NCBI GenBank assembly: GCA_963677625.2
Contig: CAXXSW010000006.1
Coordinates: 50,779-114,778, forward strand
Direction of reading: 5' to 3'
DNA: 64,000 nucleotides
DNA from: UBA1351 sp963677625
GTDB taxonomy: Bacteria; Bacillota; Clostridia; Lachnospirales; Vallitaleaceae
Under the pieces are notes generated by a model. It saw only the letters and a program-made list of their open reading frames with translations. It was not told the DNA's origin and did no database searches. A program made the position numbers and the translations under genes. Positions 52,185 to 60,990 of this stretch are shown here, one piece after another (the first letter of the stretch is position 1; the number at the start of each line of letters is the position of its first letter).

Positions 52185-53567
52185 TTAAATCATAACCGTA
52201 AATTCTACACCGTCTTCAATATTTTCAACTCGGTACTCCCCACCATGAAGAAGAACAATTTCTTTCAAAATAGCAAGACCCAAGCCTGTCCCTTTCTTTT
52301 TCCCTTTTTTCTTGTAAAAGCTTTCAAACACGTTATCAATATCTTCCTCATCTATAGCAGGTCCATCATTATAAACACTTAAAATTAACTTGGATTCAGT
52401 ATTTTGAATCCTCGTTCTAATAAGAGTCTGTCCATGTTCAACTGCATTTGATATTAGGTTTCGATATACCTGCTCAAACCTCTCTTGGTCTAGAGACATA
52501 AAAAAGTCATCATCAAGATTCATTTCAAGTTCAAACCTTAGCTCATGGCTTTCGACAAAGTCCATATAACGGCTAAATAAGCTGTTGACAAAGGGTTTTA
52601 CTCTTACTTCCTTAGGTTTTAGCTTGTAGTTGCCTGTTTCCATTTTGGTATAATCCAAAACATCTAAGATCAACTTTGAGACAGCTTCTGATTCCTCAAA
52701 AATATTCTTCAGGTACCGATCCCTTTCCTCTTCATCCTTATACATGCCGTCATAAAGAATCTCTGCATAGCCGCTGATAACTGCAATTGGCGTTTTCAGT
52801 TCATGGGTTGCCTGGGCAAGAAACCTCTTCTTAAGGTTTTCAGCATTTCTCTCCTTGTTCAATTCTGTATTAAGCTTGTAAATATTCCCTCTAAGCTCCT
52901 CATAAAGTTCATTAAGAGTCTTATTAAGTTGACCGATTTCATCTCGCCCTTTACTAACCATAATAGGTTTCACCGTTTTGGTTTTCATGGATTCTGCCAA
53001 TGCATTCAGGTCTTTAATAGGCCTGGAAAGATTTCTAGACAATATCCATGCCATCACTAAAGCCAAGAGCAATACAAGAGCCAAGAGAACCCAAATAAAA
53101 TCTATCATCGTATCAGTAGCCTTATTCAGGGTCTGAATAGGTACTTCATACACCAGATATTCCTCGTCTAAGAGCACACCTATAAGATATATATCTACTC
53201 CAATCTTATTGGTATACTGATAAACGCTAAAGTCACCTCTAGGTGTAAAAGATTGACCATTAGATATTACCGGACGGTTCTTACCTCGACCCATACCATA
53301 TCCTGTTTGGCCGCCCTGTTCAGAATAATAATAAAGTTCTCCACCTAGGTCATTCTCCATTTCTTCCATAATATCCATGACCAGATTATAGTCCTCATGC
53401 GTATATGCTGTTTGAATCTCTACTTTTAATTCATTAAGAAGTCCTAGCTGTTTATCCAAGTAATAGGTTGGTAGGACAAACTTGGTTGCTGTTCCAATAA
53501 GACCAACTATGATTATAGAAAAAATAAACATATATCCAAATACTTTTACACTAATTGATGATTTCAT
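52185..53567 (-). CDS. Two-component sensor histidine kinase
   Basis: 460 residues. Two membrane segments (about 10-30 and 155-180) enclose an extracellular sensor part. Then follow a HAMP domain (about 180-235, with GRDEIGQLNKTLNELYEEL), the phosphoacceptor helix QATHELKTPIAVISGYAEI and an ATPase domain with NLISNAVEHG and KKGTGLGLAILKEIVLLHGGEY. The sensor part contains a Gly-rich segment (GYGMGRGKNRPVISN). Its start overlaps the response regulator stop by 4 bp (ATGA). Confidence 0.93.
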   Translation of the reverse strand: MKSSISVKVFGYMFIFSIIIVGLIGTATKFVLPTYYLDKQLGLLNELKVEIQTAYTHEDYNLVMDIMEEMENDLGGELYYYSEQGGQTGYGMGRGKNRPVISNGQSFTPRGDFSVYQYTNKIGVDIYLIGVLLDEEYLVYEVPIQTLNKATDTMIDFIWVLLALVLLLALVMAWILSRNLSRPIKDLNALAESMKTKTVKPIMVSKGRDEIGQLNKTLNELYEELRGNIYKLNTELNKERNAENLKKRFLAQATHELKTPIAVISGYAEILYDGMYKDEEERDRYLKNIFEESEAVSKLILDVLDYTKMETGNYKLKPKEVRVKPFVNSLFSRYMDFVESHELRFELEMNLDDDFFMSLDQERFEQVYRNLISNAVEHGQTLIRTRIQNTESKLILSVYNDGPAIDEEDIDNVFESFYKKKGKKKGTGLGLAILKEIVLLHGGEYRVENIEDGVEFTVMI

Positions 53568-54241
53568 TCTTCTACCACCATCCGATAACCGATGCCTCGA
53601 ATGGTCTTAATTCTGGCTCCTTCCTCACCGATTTTCTTACGAAGTCTTTTTACATGGGTATCAACCGTTCGTTCATCACCAAAATAATCATATCCCCAAA
53701 CTCCATTTAGAATCTGATCTCGATTAAGGGCAATATTCCGATTATCCACAAAATACATCAATAACTTATACTCTAAAGGAGTTAAGTCTATTTCACTGCC
53801 ATCAATCTGAATTTGATGAAAGGACGTATTAATAGACATACTACCTAAGGTCATGATTTCTCCTAATGTAACAAGATGGTTACGTTTCAGAACAGTTTTT
53901 ATTCTGGCCATCAACTCTTTTGCACTAAAGGGTTTTGTAACATAATCATCTGCACCTAGGTCAAAACCAAGAAGTTTATCATCCTCTTCGCTCCTAGCGG
54001 TCAACATAATGACAGGAATATTATCCTCTTTCCGTATTTTTCTAAGGATAGTCCAGCCATCTGTATCAGGTAACATAACATCTAATAGGACTAGGTGGTA
54101 TTCCCTCTCGTCCATAAGATCATATGCCTCCTTGCCGCTACCTGCCTCAAAAAGATTATACTGTTCCTTAATAGCATAAGTCCTAATTATCTCTCGAATC
54201 TTCTCTTCATCTTCAACCAATAGAATATTAATATCTTTCAT
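53564..54241 (-). CDS. OmpR-family response regulator
   Basis: 225 residues. The receiver has the acidic pocket VEDEE, the phosphoacceptor aspartate in LVLLDVMLPDTDGW near 53, the LTARSEEDDK switch and KPFSAKELMARI. The winged-helix DNA-binding domain ends in RTVDTHVKRLRKKIGEEGARIKTIRGIGYRMV. It is the first gene of the pair. Its promoter has the same direct repeat as the neighbouring NapH-like operon, so autoregulation and activation of that operon are predicted. Confidence 0.95.
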   Translation of the reverse strand: MKDINILLVEDEEKIREIIRTYAIKEQYNLFEAGSGKEAYDLMDEREYHLVLLDVMLPDTDGWTILRKIRKEDNIPVIMLTARSEEDDKLLGFDLGADDYVTKPFSAKELMARIKTVLKRNHLVTLGEIMTLGSMSINTSFHQIQIDGSEIDLTPLEYKLLMYFVDNRNIALNRDQILNGVWGYDYFGDERTVDTHVKRLRKKIGEEGARIKTIRGIGYRMVVEE

Positions 54242-54283
54242 ATCAACTACCTCTCTACTATCAAAAGATTCATTATTATCTTA

Positions 54284-54312
54284 ATTGTATCCAATAACTT
54301 CCACTTTGTCAC
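54284..54312 (-). promoter_or_regulatory. Promoter of the two-component operon
   Basis: On the minus strand GTGACA and TACAAT are separated by 17 nt. The -35 hexamer itself has the same sequence as the operator-like repeat. Confidence 0.6.
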
Positions 54313-54335
54313 ATATTTCATCCTATTCCACCTAT

Positions 54336-54352
54336 GTGACAAATAAGTGACA
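54336..54352. promoter_or_regulatory. Direct repeat GTGACA-N5-GTGACA upstream of the two-component operon
   Basis: Two identical hexamers start 11 bp apart, at 54336 and 54347, about 25 bp upstream of the -35. Identical in hexamers and spacing to 52138-52154. Confidence 0.65.
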
Positions 54353-54507
54353 TACACGAGTACATAGGGGATTAAATCCATGAATTTTACTTATAACAAA
54401 ATTAGGACTTTATATTTTTCCATTTTAATGTATAATAATACATAGTTGTAAATATAAGTTTGACATTTATATTTTCTTGATGTCATAAAAACCTAAAGGA
54501 GATTATT

Positions 54508-55500
54508 ATGAGTTTTAATTTACGAAACCGTCATTTTCTTACTTTGTTGGACTTTAGCCAGGAGGAAATTCGTTATCTAATTGACTTGTCCAAAAACTTT
54601 AAGAACATGAAACAAACAGGAGCCGCACATGAATATTTAAAAGGGAAAAACATCGTCCTGCTTTTTGAAAAAACATCTACTAGAACCCGTTGTTCCTTTG
54701 AAGTTGCAGGTATGGACTTAGGTATGGGTGTTACATACTTAGATCCAGGAAGTTCTCAAATGGGTAAAAAAGAAAGTATTGCAGATACTGCTAGAGTTCT
54801 TGGACGCCTATATGATGGTATAGAATACAGGGGATATAGCCAGGAATTAGTTGAAGAACTGGCCACCTTTGCCGGTGTTCCTGTTTGGAATGGCTTAACC
54901 GATCAATTCCATCCCACTCAAATGATCGCAGATCTTATGACGATTGAAGAAAAATTTGGCTATCTTAAGGGGCTGAACTTTACCTACTCAGGGGATGCTA
55001 GAAACAATATGGGTAATTCACTAATGATAGCTTGTGCGAAAATGGGTATAAACTTCACTGCATGTTCTCCAAAAGAACTTTTTCCTGCTGATGACCTAGT
55101 AGAAAAAGCTCTTGCACTAGCAGAAGAAAATGGTTCAACCGTTACCCTTACAGAAAGCATTGAAGAAGGTGCTAAAAATGCAGACATTATCTACACTGAC
55201 ATATGGGTATCTATGGGTGAACCTGATCACGTTTGGGAGTCCAGAATTACTTTGCTAAAACCATATCAAGTCAATAAATCCATGATGGATCTTGCAAAAC
55301 CTTCAGCAATTTTTATGCACTGCCTTCCTTCCTTCCATGATACCAAAACAGCTATTGGGCAGGAAATGTTTAATAAATTCGGTATAAATGAAATGGAAGT
55401 TACCGATGAAGTTTTTGAATCCAAGCAATCTGTCGTTTTTGACGAAGCTGAAAATCGTATGCACACGATTAAAGCAGTAATGTATGCTACCCTCAAATAA
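54508..55500 (+). CDS. argF: Ornithine carbamoyltransferase
   Basis: 330 residues. The carbamoyl phosphate site is in FEKTSTRTRCSFEVA near residue 55, the ornithine-binding motif in DIWVSMGEP near 230, and HCLPSFHDTK near 270 with the catalytic cysteine. It makes citrulline from ornithine and carbamoyl phosphate, in arginine synthesis or, running backwards, in the arginine deiminase pathway. No arcA, arcC or other arg genes are adjacent, so the direction is open. AAAGGAG lies before the ATG. A palindrome upstream (ATGTAT..ATACAT near 54430) could be an ArgR site, only weakly supported. Confidence 0.95.
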   Translation: MSFNLRNRHFLTLLDFSQEEIRYLIDLSKNFKNMKQTGAAHEYLKGKNIVLLFEKTSTRTRCSFEVAGMDLGMGVTYLDPGSSQMGKKESIADTARVLGRLYDGIEYRGYSQELVEELATFAGVPVWNGLTDQFHPTQMIADLMTIEEKFGYLKGLNFTYSGDARNNMGNSLMIACAKMGINFTACSPKELFPADDLVEKALALAEENGSTVTLTESIEEGAKNADIIYTDIWVSMGEPDHVWESRITLLKPYQVNKSMMDLAKPSAIFMHCLPSFHDTKTAIGQEMFNKFGINEMEVTDEVFESKQSVVFDEAENRMHTIKAVMYATLK

Positions 55501-55540
55501 ATAGCTATTAGAGATTATATCTTAAGTAAAACATTTTATT

Positions 55541-55578
55541 CTAAAAAGGTCCAGACCCCTAGTCTAGGACCTTTTTAG
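55541..55578. terminator. Bidirectional terminator overlapping the 3' end of the helicase gene
   Basis: A 12-bp perfect stem (CTAAAAAGGTCC with GGACCTTTTTAG) plus an inner AGAC/GTCT lies between convergent genes. The helicase TAG stop (55564-55566) lies within the loop, so the 3' arm is coding sequence. Confidence 0.85.
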
Positions 55579-58500
55579 AATCTGATGAAGAATGTATTCA
55601 TAGTCTCGATAAACAATAGATGCCCCTACTTTTTCATTAATCAAAAGTTTTTTAAACTCGTTTAGCTGGTCCTTATTTTCTTCACTAACATCAATGTCAA
55701 TAGTAAAAATTTCACCTGAAATCATGTCTTTTAGCTGTATTCGGTCACCATACCAACAAACATCCTCTGCTGGAGCCGTTGTCATATGATACTCTGTCGT
55801 TTGTAAAGGTGGATTGTCAATATCTACCTCAATCTGATAATGACTATCTAAATGATCTCTGATCATCTCAAGTACTTGATTAGGATTACGCCACCAGTCA
55901 TAGGCCCAAACTCTTACCACATCCCATGATCTGGCCTTATAAAATCGGCTTCTATATATATCCCTCTCTAAAGTTGTCTGTTCATTACCATATAAAGTAG
56001 AATCACACTCAATCCCAAGAACAAAAGCTTGATGCCTATCATCCCATACCGCAAGATCAAGAGCATACTTGCCTGAGCCAACCTTAGTTTCAATGCTTAA
56101 GCCTAGTTCTCTTAACCTACTGGCTAATTGGTCCCTAAACTCATCTTCAGTAAATATAGCACTTTTTGACTTTGCCATGTGCTCCAAAAGCATCTCTTGC
56201 TTATCAAACTGTTTGTCGGAAACAACCTTGGCATATTCCAAATACTTCCGAAACAACTTAGCTCCATCATTTTTTGTCTTGCTAACGTAGAGTTCTTCCG
56301 GTTCAATCGATGTTACAACGTAAGTTTTTTTCTTAGCCCTTGAAACGGCTACATTCAACCTATTTTCACCACCATCTTGAGACAGAGACCCAAAATTAAC
56401 ACTAATCTTACCTTGCTTATTTGCTGCATAACCCACTGAGAAAATAATGATATCACGCTCATCACCTTGAACATTCTCAATATTCTTTACAAAAATCGAA
56501 ACATCCTCATCCTTTTTCTTCCTAACCAGTTCTTCCTGATAAAGGCTTTTAAAGGTTTCATCAATTTGACATCTGGCATCCAATAAGTCCTCAATCAGGT
56601 CTTTTTGGTTAATATTAAAAGTAATTATTCCAATGGTTTCACTGTCATTCCTATTTTTTAAAAGATGGTCAACCAAGTCAACGATTCGATTCGCTTCCAC
56701 TGAATTTCTTCTATTTTCCCAGAAACCTTTTACCTTAATCCGCTCAATAGCTGGACTCCCGTCATAATGGAATTTGATTCTGTTAGGAGATACATTTAAT
56801 CTAGCCCCATAAAAGGCATGGTTAGAGAACTGAATGAGTTCTGAAAACCGTGAACGGTAATGGTAGTTCAAATGAACTTGATCATAATTAACTTTGGCAA
56901 GGTCGAGTAGGCTCTCTTCCTCAAGCGCTGCTGCTGTCTCAATATCTAAAAATTCTTCATCATCTTCTTCAAACCTAGACATGAATGTAGATGTTGGTCT
57001 AAGTTGCTTATCATCGCCTGCTACTACAACTTTAGCTCCTCGATAAATCGTTGGAATAGCATTCTCCACAAACATTTGAGATGCCTCATCAAAGATAATC
57101 AAATCAAACATATCAGCTTGTAAAGGAAGCACATCCGATACTGTTTCCGGGCTCATCAACCAACAAGGATACATGTTAAGCAACATAGTCGAAAATTCAA
57201 AAATCATATTCCTGATTGGCCATAAGCGACGTTTTTTCTCAGCTTGCCGCTTTAGTTCTTTATAGCTAGCATCCCCTTGAAAAAGTTGCATTTTATCATT
57301 CCATAGGCTGGTAACGATACTGGCAGTTAAGGTTTCATTTTTACTACTCAAGTCGTTAATCTCATCAATAATTTGATTAAAACGGTTGAAATAGAGATAA
57401 AATTCATTAAAACCTTCTGTCTTTTCAATCCGGTGAATATGCTCAAGAATAATAAAATCAAAAAGATTATCTAGCATAATCCCCATTTCATCAACATTGC
57501 TCGCATGATCAAAACTATATTCAAGGAGCATGAGATCCGATACATCAAGAGCATGAATACTGACCAAGAGCTCATTATAATAATCCTGGTTTGTTAAACT
57601 TGATTTAATACCTTCCATACACAAAAGCATTTTGCTAAGGTCTTTTATTTCACTAATGACTCGCTTTCTTCCATCACTGTTCATAAGCTCAAGAAGTTCC
57701 TTCAAATCGCTAAATACTTGATTAAAAAGATGACCACAAACAGCAAAAAGTTCCTTATATTTGGCCTCTTCTGCTAAGAATTTTGTCATATTATTTTTAC
57801 GTTCATTAGATTTAAGAGCATAGCCAATAACTTTAGGAACATTCCACCACTTAGCCTTGTCATTGTCTATCAGTCCATGGTTTATCTCTTTATTATAGCC
57901 TTTTGCATAGTCACTTAGTTCCTTGTCACTTAAGATTAACCGGTTAACCGTATAGTATTTACTAATATGTGCAACAATAATCTTATCCAAACCTGTAAGG
58001 TCTTTTTGATAGGTCTCGATCTTATGAGATACATCAATAACTCCCTCTTTTTCCATAAAAGTCATAGGTCTAGAAAAAACTGGTAGATAGGAAAACTCCT
58101 CTATTAGTCTCGCATACTTAAAATAAGTATCAACAATAAAAGGTTGCTTATTCAATTTCTCAAAAGAACTGTTTAATGTGTCATAGTCCACATCCATAAA
58201 AGGATTGTCTTCTCTAAACTTTTTATAGTAAGAATACCTTGGATCTTCCTGACTAAAAATGCCTTTAGTCTTCATATACATTTGCTGAAGACTGATACCG
58301 AAAGGACGTTTATGTGTTAGCTCATGTTCAAGCAGCTTCAACTCATCTAGCAAGGAATCAACCTTTATTGCATTCTCTTCGAATTCAATTTTTCCATTAT
58401 GGCTGATATAGTCGAAGCCATCCTCAATCTGACTTCGTAGCTTAGTATAAAACTTATTCTTATCCTTATTAGCATCATGTATAAGCATAAGTTTTGCTTG

Positions 58501-59757
58501 TATAGGTGATAAACGGTTATAGAGTACATCAAGAGCTGCCCTTTTTTGAGAAACCATGAGTATTTTTTTCCCCTTGGCTAGAGCGTCACTAATCATATTT
58601 CCTATTGTTTGTGATTTTCCTGTTCCAGGTGGTCCATAGATAACCAGCTGATTAGTTTTAGTCAAGGCCTTTATAGCAGTTTCTTGGCTAAAATCAATCG
58701 GTGCTATCGTAAACAAGTCTTTTCTAGGTAGGTCAATTTTCGAAAAATCAAAACCTTCACTTACATTGTTCACACTAACATTAGTTAGTAATTCCTTAAG
58801 ACTTTCATTATAATCCTCTTCATCTTCCAGTAATTCATAATCAGTGTATATAGAATTACTAATAGGAAACTGACCAGCAACAACGTATGGGATAAGACGT
58901 AATTCACCATACTTATAGTTTGGAACAGTTGCATTTGTATAAGAAGTTAATTTGGCATAATCATATTCAAAAGGTTGGCAAACCATACCCATATCATCTA
59001 ATTCTTGAAGAATATGTTGGACTAGTGTCTCTCTCGTTAACTCACTGAAATCTGGTGTATCATATACCTTAATCGAACTTTGCTGACATTTTTGTGCAGC
59101 AAATAAAAAAACCTTATTGACCATAGGGTCCCTAGCCGGATTATTTCGAATATACCATCTGTTGTTTTTTACTTCAAGTTCGACGGGAAATAGATAAAAG
59201 GGTGCACGAACAAAAGAACCATCTTTAAACCGACCTTCCACAAAAGGATAGCCTATATAAAGATCATACTTACCTGTTTCTTTTTCTATAGCCAATGTTT
59301 CACGATACAAGTAATTTATATGATTAGACATAGATAGCAAATTCTCATAGATACTTTCGATCCGTCTGCTTTCTTCTGATGCCAGTACGTCATACTTCTC
59401 TTGAATCTCAGACCGACGCTTACGTATAATCTCTTCATCTTCATGGCTTAAGGATTCCTGTTTCTTAAGTACATTGTTTAGAGACTGAATCTCCTCTTCT
59501 TTATCAATCTCTAGTTGTTCATTACTGTCCCCTGTCAGCCTCATACGGGTTTTGTAGGGATCGTCAATAATTAAAGTTGCCTTTTTTTCATCCTGTAGAA
59601 GGCTTGTTATCAGTCCATCCAAGTCTTGTTCTTGCTCCGCAAAGGATGCAACTATATCAAATGTCCGTTTCTTATAGATTTTACGTAATACCAGACTTCT
59701 ATTTCTGCCGCTAATATTAACCAACCGGTCCTTATAGGTTGCTAGTACCGCTTTCAT
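55564..59757 (-). CDS. Large SF1 helicase fused to a Vsr/MTES_1575-like nuclease (DUF4011-like N-terminus)
   Basis: About 1397 residues. The N-terminus (YKDRLVNISGRNRSLVLRK) resembles DUF4011-type proteins. Helicase motifs follow: Walker A IYGPPGTGKSQT near 375, Walker B IIFDEASQMF near 890, GDDKQLRPTSTF, YHYRSRF, NVQGDERDIIIFSVGYAAN and LNVAVSRAKKKTYVV. The C-terminal 190 residues (LASRLRELGLSIETKVGSGKYALDLAVWDDRHQ, then GIECDS) match the PD-(D/E)xK fold of Vsr/MTES_1575 endonucleases. Helicase-Vsr fusions of this kind occur in phage-defence islands, so defence is possible; DNA repair is the alternative. The ATG at 59757 has AGGTG 5 nt upstream. Confidence 0.82.
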   Translation of the reverse strand: MKAVLATYKDRLVNISGRNRSLVLRKIYKKRTFDIVASFAEQEQDLDGLITSLLQDEKKATLIIDDPYKTRMRLTGDSNEQLEIDKEEEIQSLNNVLKKQESLSHEDEEIIRKRRSEIQEKYDVLASEESRRIESIYENLLSMSNHINYLYRETLAIEKETGKYDLYIGYPFVEGRFKDGSFVRAPFYLFPVELEVKNNRWYIRNNPARDPMVNKVFLFAAQKCQQSSIKVYDTPDFSELTRETLVQHILQELDDMGMVCQPFEYDYAKLTSYTNATVPNYKYGELRLIPYVVAGQFPISNSIYTDYELLEDEEDYNESLKELLTNVSVNNVSEGFDFSKIDLPRKDLFTIAPIDFSQETAIKALTKTNQLVIYGPPGTGKSQTIGNMISDALAKGKKILMVSQKRAALDVLYNRLSPIQAKLMLIHDANKDKNKFYTKLRSQIEDGFDYISHNGKIEFEENAIKVDSLLDELKLLEHELTHKRPFGISLQQMYMKTKGIFSQEDPRYSYYKKFREDNPFMDVDYDTLNSSFEKLNKQPFIVDTYFKYARLIEEFSYLPVFSRPMTFMEKEGVIDVSHKIETYQKDLTGLDKIIVAHISKYYTVNRLILSDKELSDYAKGYNKEINHGLIDNDKAKWWNVPKVIGYALKSNERKNNMTKFLAEEAKYKELFAVCGHLFNQVFSDLKELLELMNSDGRKRVISEIKDLSKMLLCMEGIKSSLTNQDYYNELLVSIHALDVSDLMLLEYSFDHASNVDEMGIMLDNLFDFIILEHIHRIEKTEGFNEFYLYFNRFNQIIDEINDLSSKNETLTASIVTSLWNDKMQLFQGDASYKELKRQAEKKRRLWPIRNMIFEFSTMLLNMYPCWLMSPETVSDVLPLQADMFDLIIFDEASQMFVENAIPTIYRGAKVVVAGDDKQLRPTSTFMSRFEEDDEEFLDIETAAALEEESLLDLAKVNYDQVHLNYHYRSRFSELIQFSNHAFYGARLNVSPNRIKFHYDGSPAIERIKVKGFWENRRNSVEANRIVDLVDHLLKNRNDSETIGIITFNINQKDLIEDLLDARCQIDETFKSLYQEELVRKKKDEDVSIFVKNIENVQGDERDIIIFSVGYAANKQGKISVNFGSLSQDGGENRLNVAVSRAKKKTYVVTSIEPEELYVSKTKNDGAKLFRKYLEYAKVVSDKQFDKQEMLLEHMAKSKSAIFTEDEFRDQLASRLRELGLSIETKVGSGKYALDLAVWDDRHQAFVLGIECDSTLYGNEQTTLERDIYRSRFYKARSWDVVRVWAYDWWRNPNQVLEMIRDHLDSHYQIEVDIDNPPLQTTEYHMTTAPAEDVCWYGDRIQLKDMISGEIFTIDIDVSEENKDQLNEFKKLLINEKVGASIVYRDYEYILHQILKRS

Positions 59758-59892
59758 GTTCCCACCTCTCTCATAGAATATCAATAAAACACATATGTAT
59801 AAAGGGTTCTTCGTTTACTATTGAATAAATTATAGCATAAGTGTTTCACATCTGATACAATTAATACAAAGTTAATCCACGAAAGGACAGTC

Positions 59893-60447
59893 ATGAAGAA
59901 ACTAGTGTTAGAAACTGAACGGCTAATTCTTAGAACTCTTCCTGCTTCATATGCATCCAAAACATTGGATTTCTACGAAAGCAACAAGGAATTCTTAGAG
60001 CCTTATGAGCCTGAACGACAGGCATATTTTTATACTAGACAGCATCAAAAACAGATGCTAAAGTGGGATCTAGAAGGTTTAACTAGTCTTTCAATGGTTA
60101 GATTTTGGATATTTAAGAAAACTGATCCTGAAAAACCAATTGGGACCGTTGCCTTATCAAATATTATTCGTGGAGTTTTTAAGAGTTGTTTTGTTGGCTA
60201 TAAGTTGGATCAAAAGAATACCGGAAATGGTTATATGACAGAAGCCCTTTTGAAAGTCATCGAATATGCCTTCTTTGTCTTGAAACTTCATCGAATTGAA
60301 GCAAATATTATGCCCAGAAATCTTGCCTCCCTTAATTTAGTGACCAAATTGGGTTTTCATAAAGAAGGACTTGCCAAGAAATATCTTAAAATATGCGGGA
60401 CCTGGGAAGACCACATACATATGGTTCTCCTCAATGAGGAAATCTAG
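59893..60447 (+). CDS. GNAT-family N-acetyltransferase (RimJ/RimL-like)
   Basis: 184 residues. The RimJ-type start LETERLILRTL, the acetyl-CoA loop DQKNTGNGYMTEALLKVIEYAF near 120 and IMPRNLASLNLVTKLGFHKEGL near 148 are family-typical. Members acetylate ribosomal protein N-termini, small molecules or antibiotics; the substrate cannot be told. AAAGGA lies before the ATG. It diverges from the helicase gene and is followed by the tandem small RNA genes. Confidence 0.85.
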   Translation: MKKLVLETERLILRTLPASYASKTLDFYESNKEFLEPYEPERQAYFYTRQHQKQMLKWDLEGLTSLSMVRFWIFKKTDPEKPIGTVALSNIIRGVFKSCFVGYKLDQKNTGNGYMTEALLKVIEYAFFVLKLHRIEANIMPRNLASLNLVTKLGFHKEGLAKKYLKICGTWEDHIHMVLLNEEI

Positions 60448-60612
60448 GAATTACTAGGACTTTAGTCTTAATCATTTATTTCCTACTAAAAAGCATATAT
60501 TTTGTACATTTATTATCCACTAAATAACTATTTTAACAAAAAACTCGATTGTTAACACTATGTTCATAATTAGGACATTATTTTGTCACATTTATAAGAT
60601 ATTATCTTTTAT

Positions 60613-60699
60613 GTAAGAATTAGTTACCTCTTACATATTAAATACTCTCCCCCTCATCCTTTACAATAGCACCGAGTCTAAAACGGTGCTCTTTTTTTT
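60613..60699 (+). ncRNA. Candidate small RNA, tandem copy 1 (about 87 nt)
   Basis: The predicted RNA begins with GTAAGA, pairing with TCTTAC over a 10-nt loop. A single-stranded pyrimidine-rich segment follows, containing CTCTCCCCCTCATCCTTT, and then a terminator stem AGCACCG/CGGTGCT with eight T residues. The first 62 nt are 61/62 identical to copy 2, 248 bp downstream, while the terminator loop differs. A TATTAT -10-like hexamer lies 7 nt upstream of the first base; no clear -35. It lies in a 540-bp gap with no ORF. The C-rich segment could pair with Shine-Dalgarno sequences. It is not a riboswitch, since no gene follows. Confidence 0.75.
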
Positions 60700-60860
60700 G
60701 TCAAAGTTCAGATTCCCTCCCTTAAAAAACACCTAGTTATAAAGGCCTATCTAATAATTGTGATATAAGCCGTTCATGTTACTTTGTAGTAATATCATGC
60801 TTTACATTTTGTTCATATTTATTGCATAATATAGACACATTTAGGGTGTAATATAAGGGT

Positions 60861-60949
60861 GTAAGAAATAGTTACCTCTTACATATTAAATACTCTCCCC
60901 CTCATCCTTTACAATAGCACCGTGCATTACGCAAGGTGCTTTTTCTTTT
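60861..60949 (+). ncRNA. Candidate small RNA, tandem copy 2 (about 89 nt)
   Basis: Same layout as copy 1: hairpin GTAAGA/TCTTAC, C-rich single strand, then a terminator AGCACC/GGTGCT with a different loop (GTGCATTACGCAA) and a T-rich tail. A TAATAT -10-like hexamer lies 6 nt before the first base. About 50 bp upstream, both copies share TGTTCATA..TTA and CACATTTA, so the promoter region was duplicated too, yet it is less conserved than the RNA body. A direct repeat GGGTGTAA lies near the -10 of this copy only. Confidence 0.75.
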
Positions 60950-60990
60950 GCTAAAATTACAAAGATCCACTAATAAGAACTATCAATCGC

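Noticed and set aside
54420..54507. T-box or well-formed ArgR box upstream of argF
   Set aside because: No T-box sequence or antiterminator is seen; the palindrome ATGTAT..ATACAT deviates from the ArgR consensus and was only mentioned with the gene.
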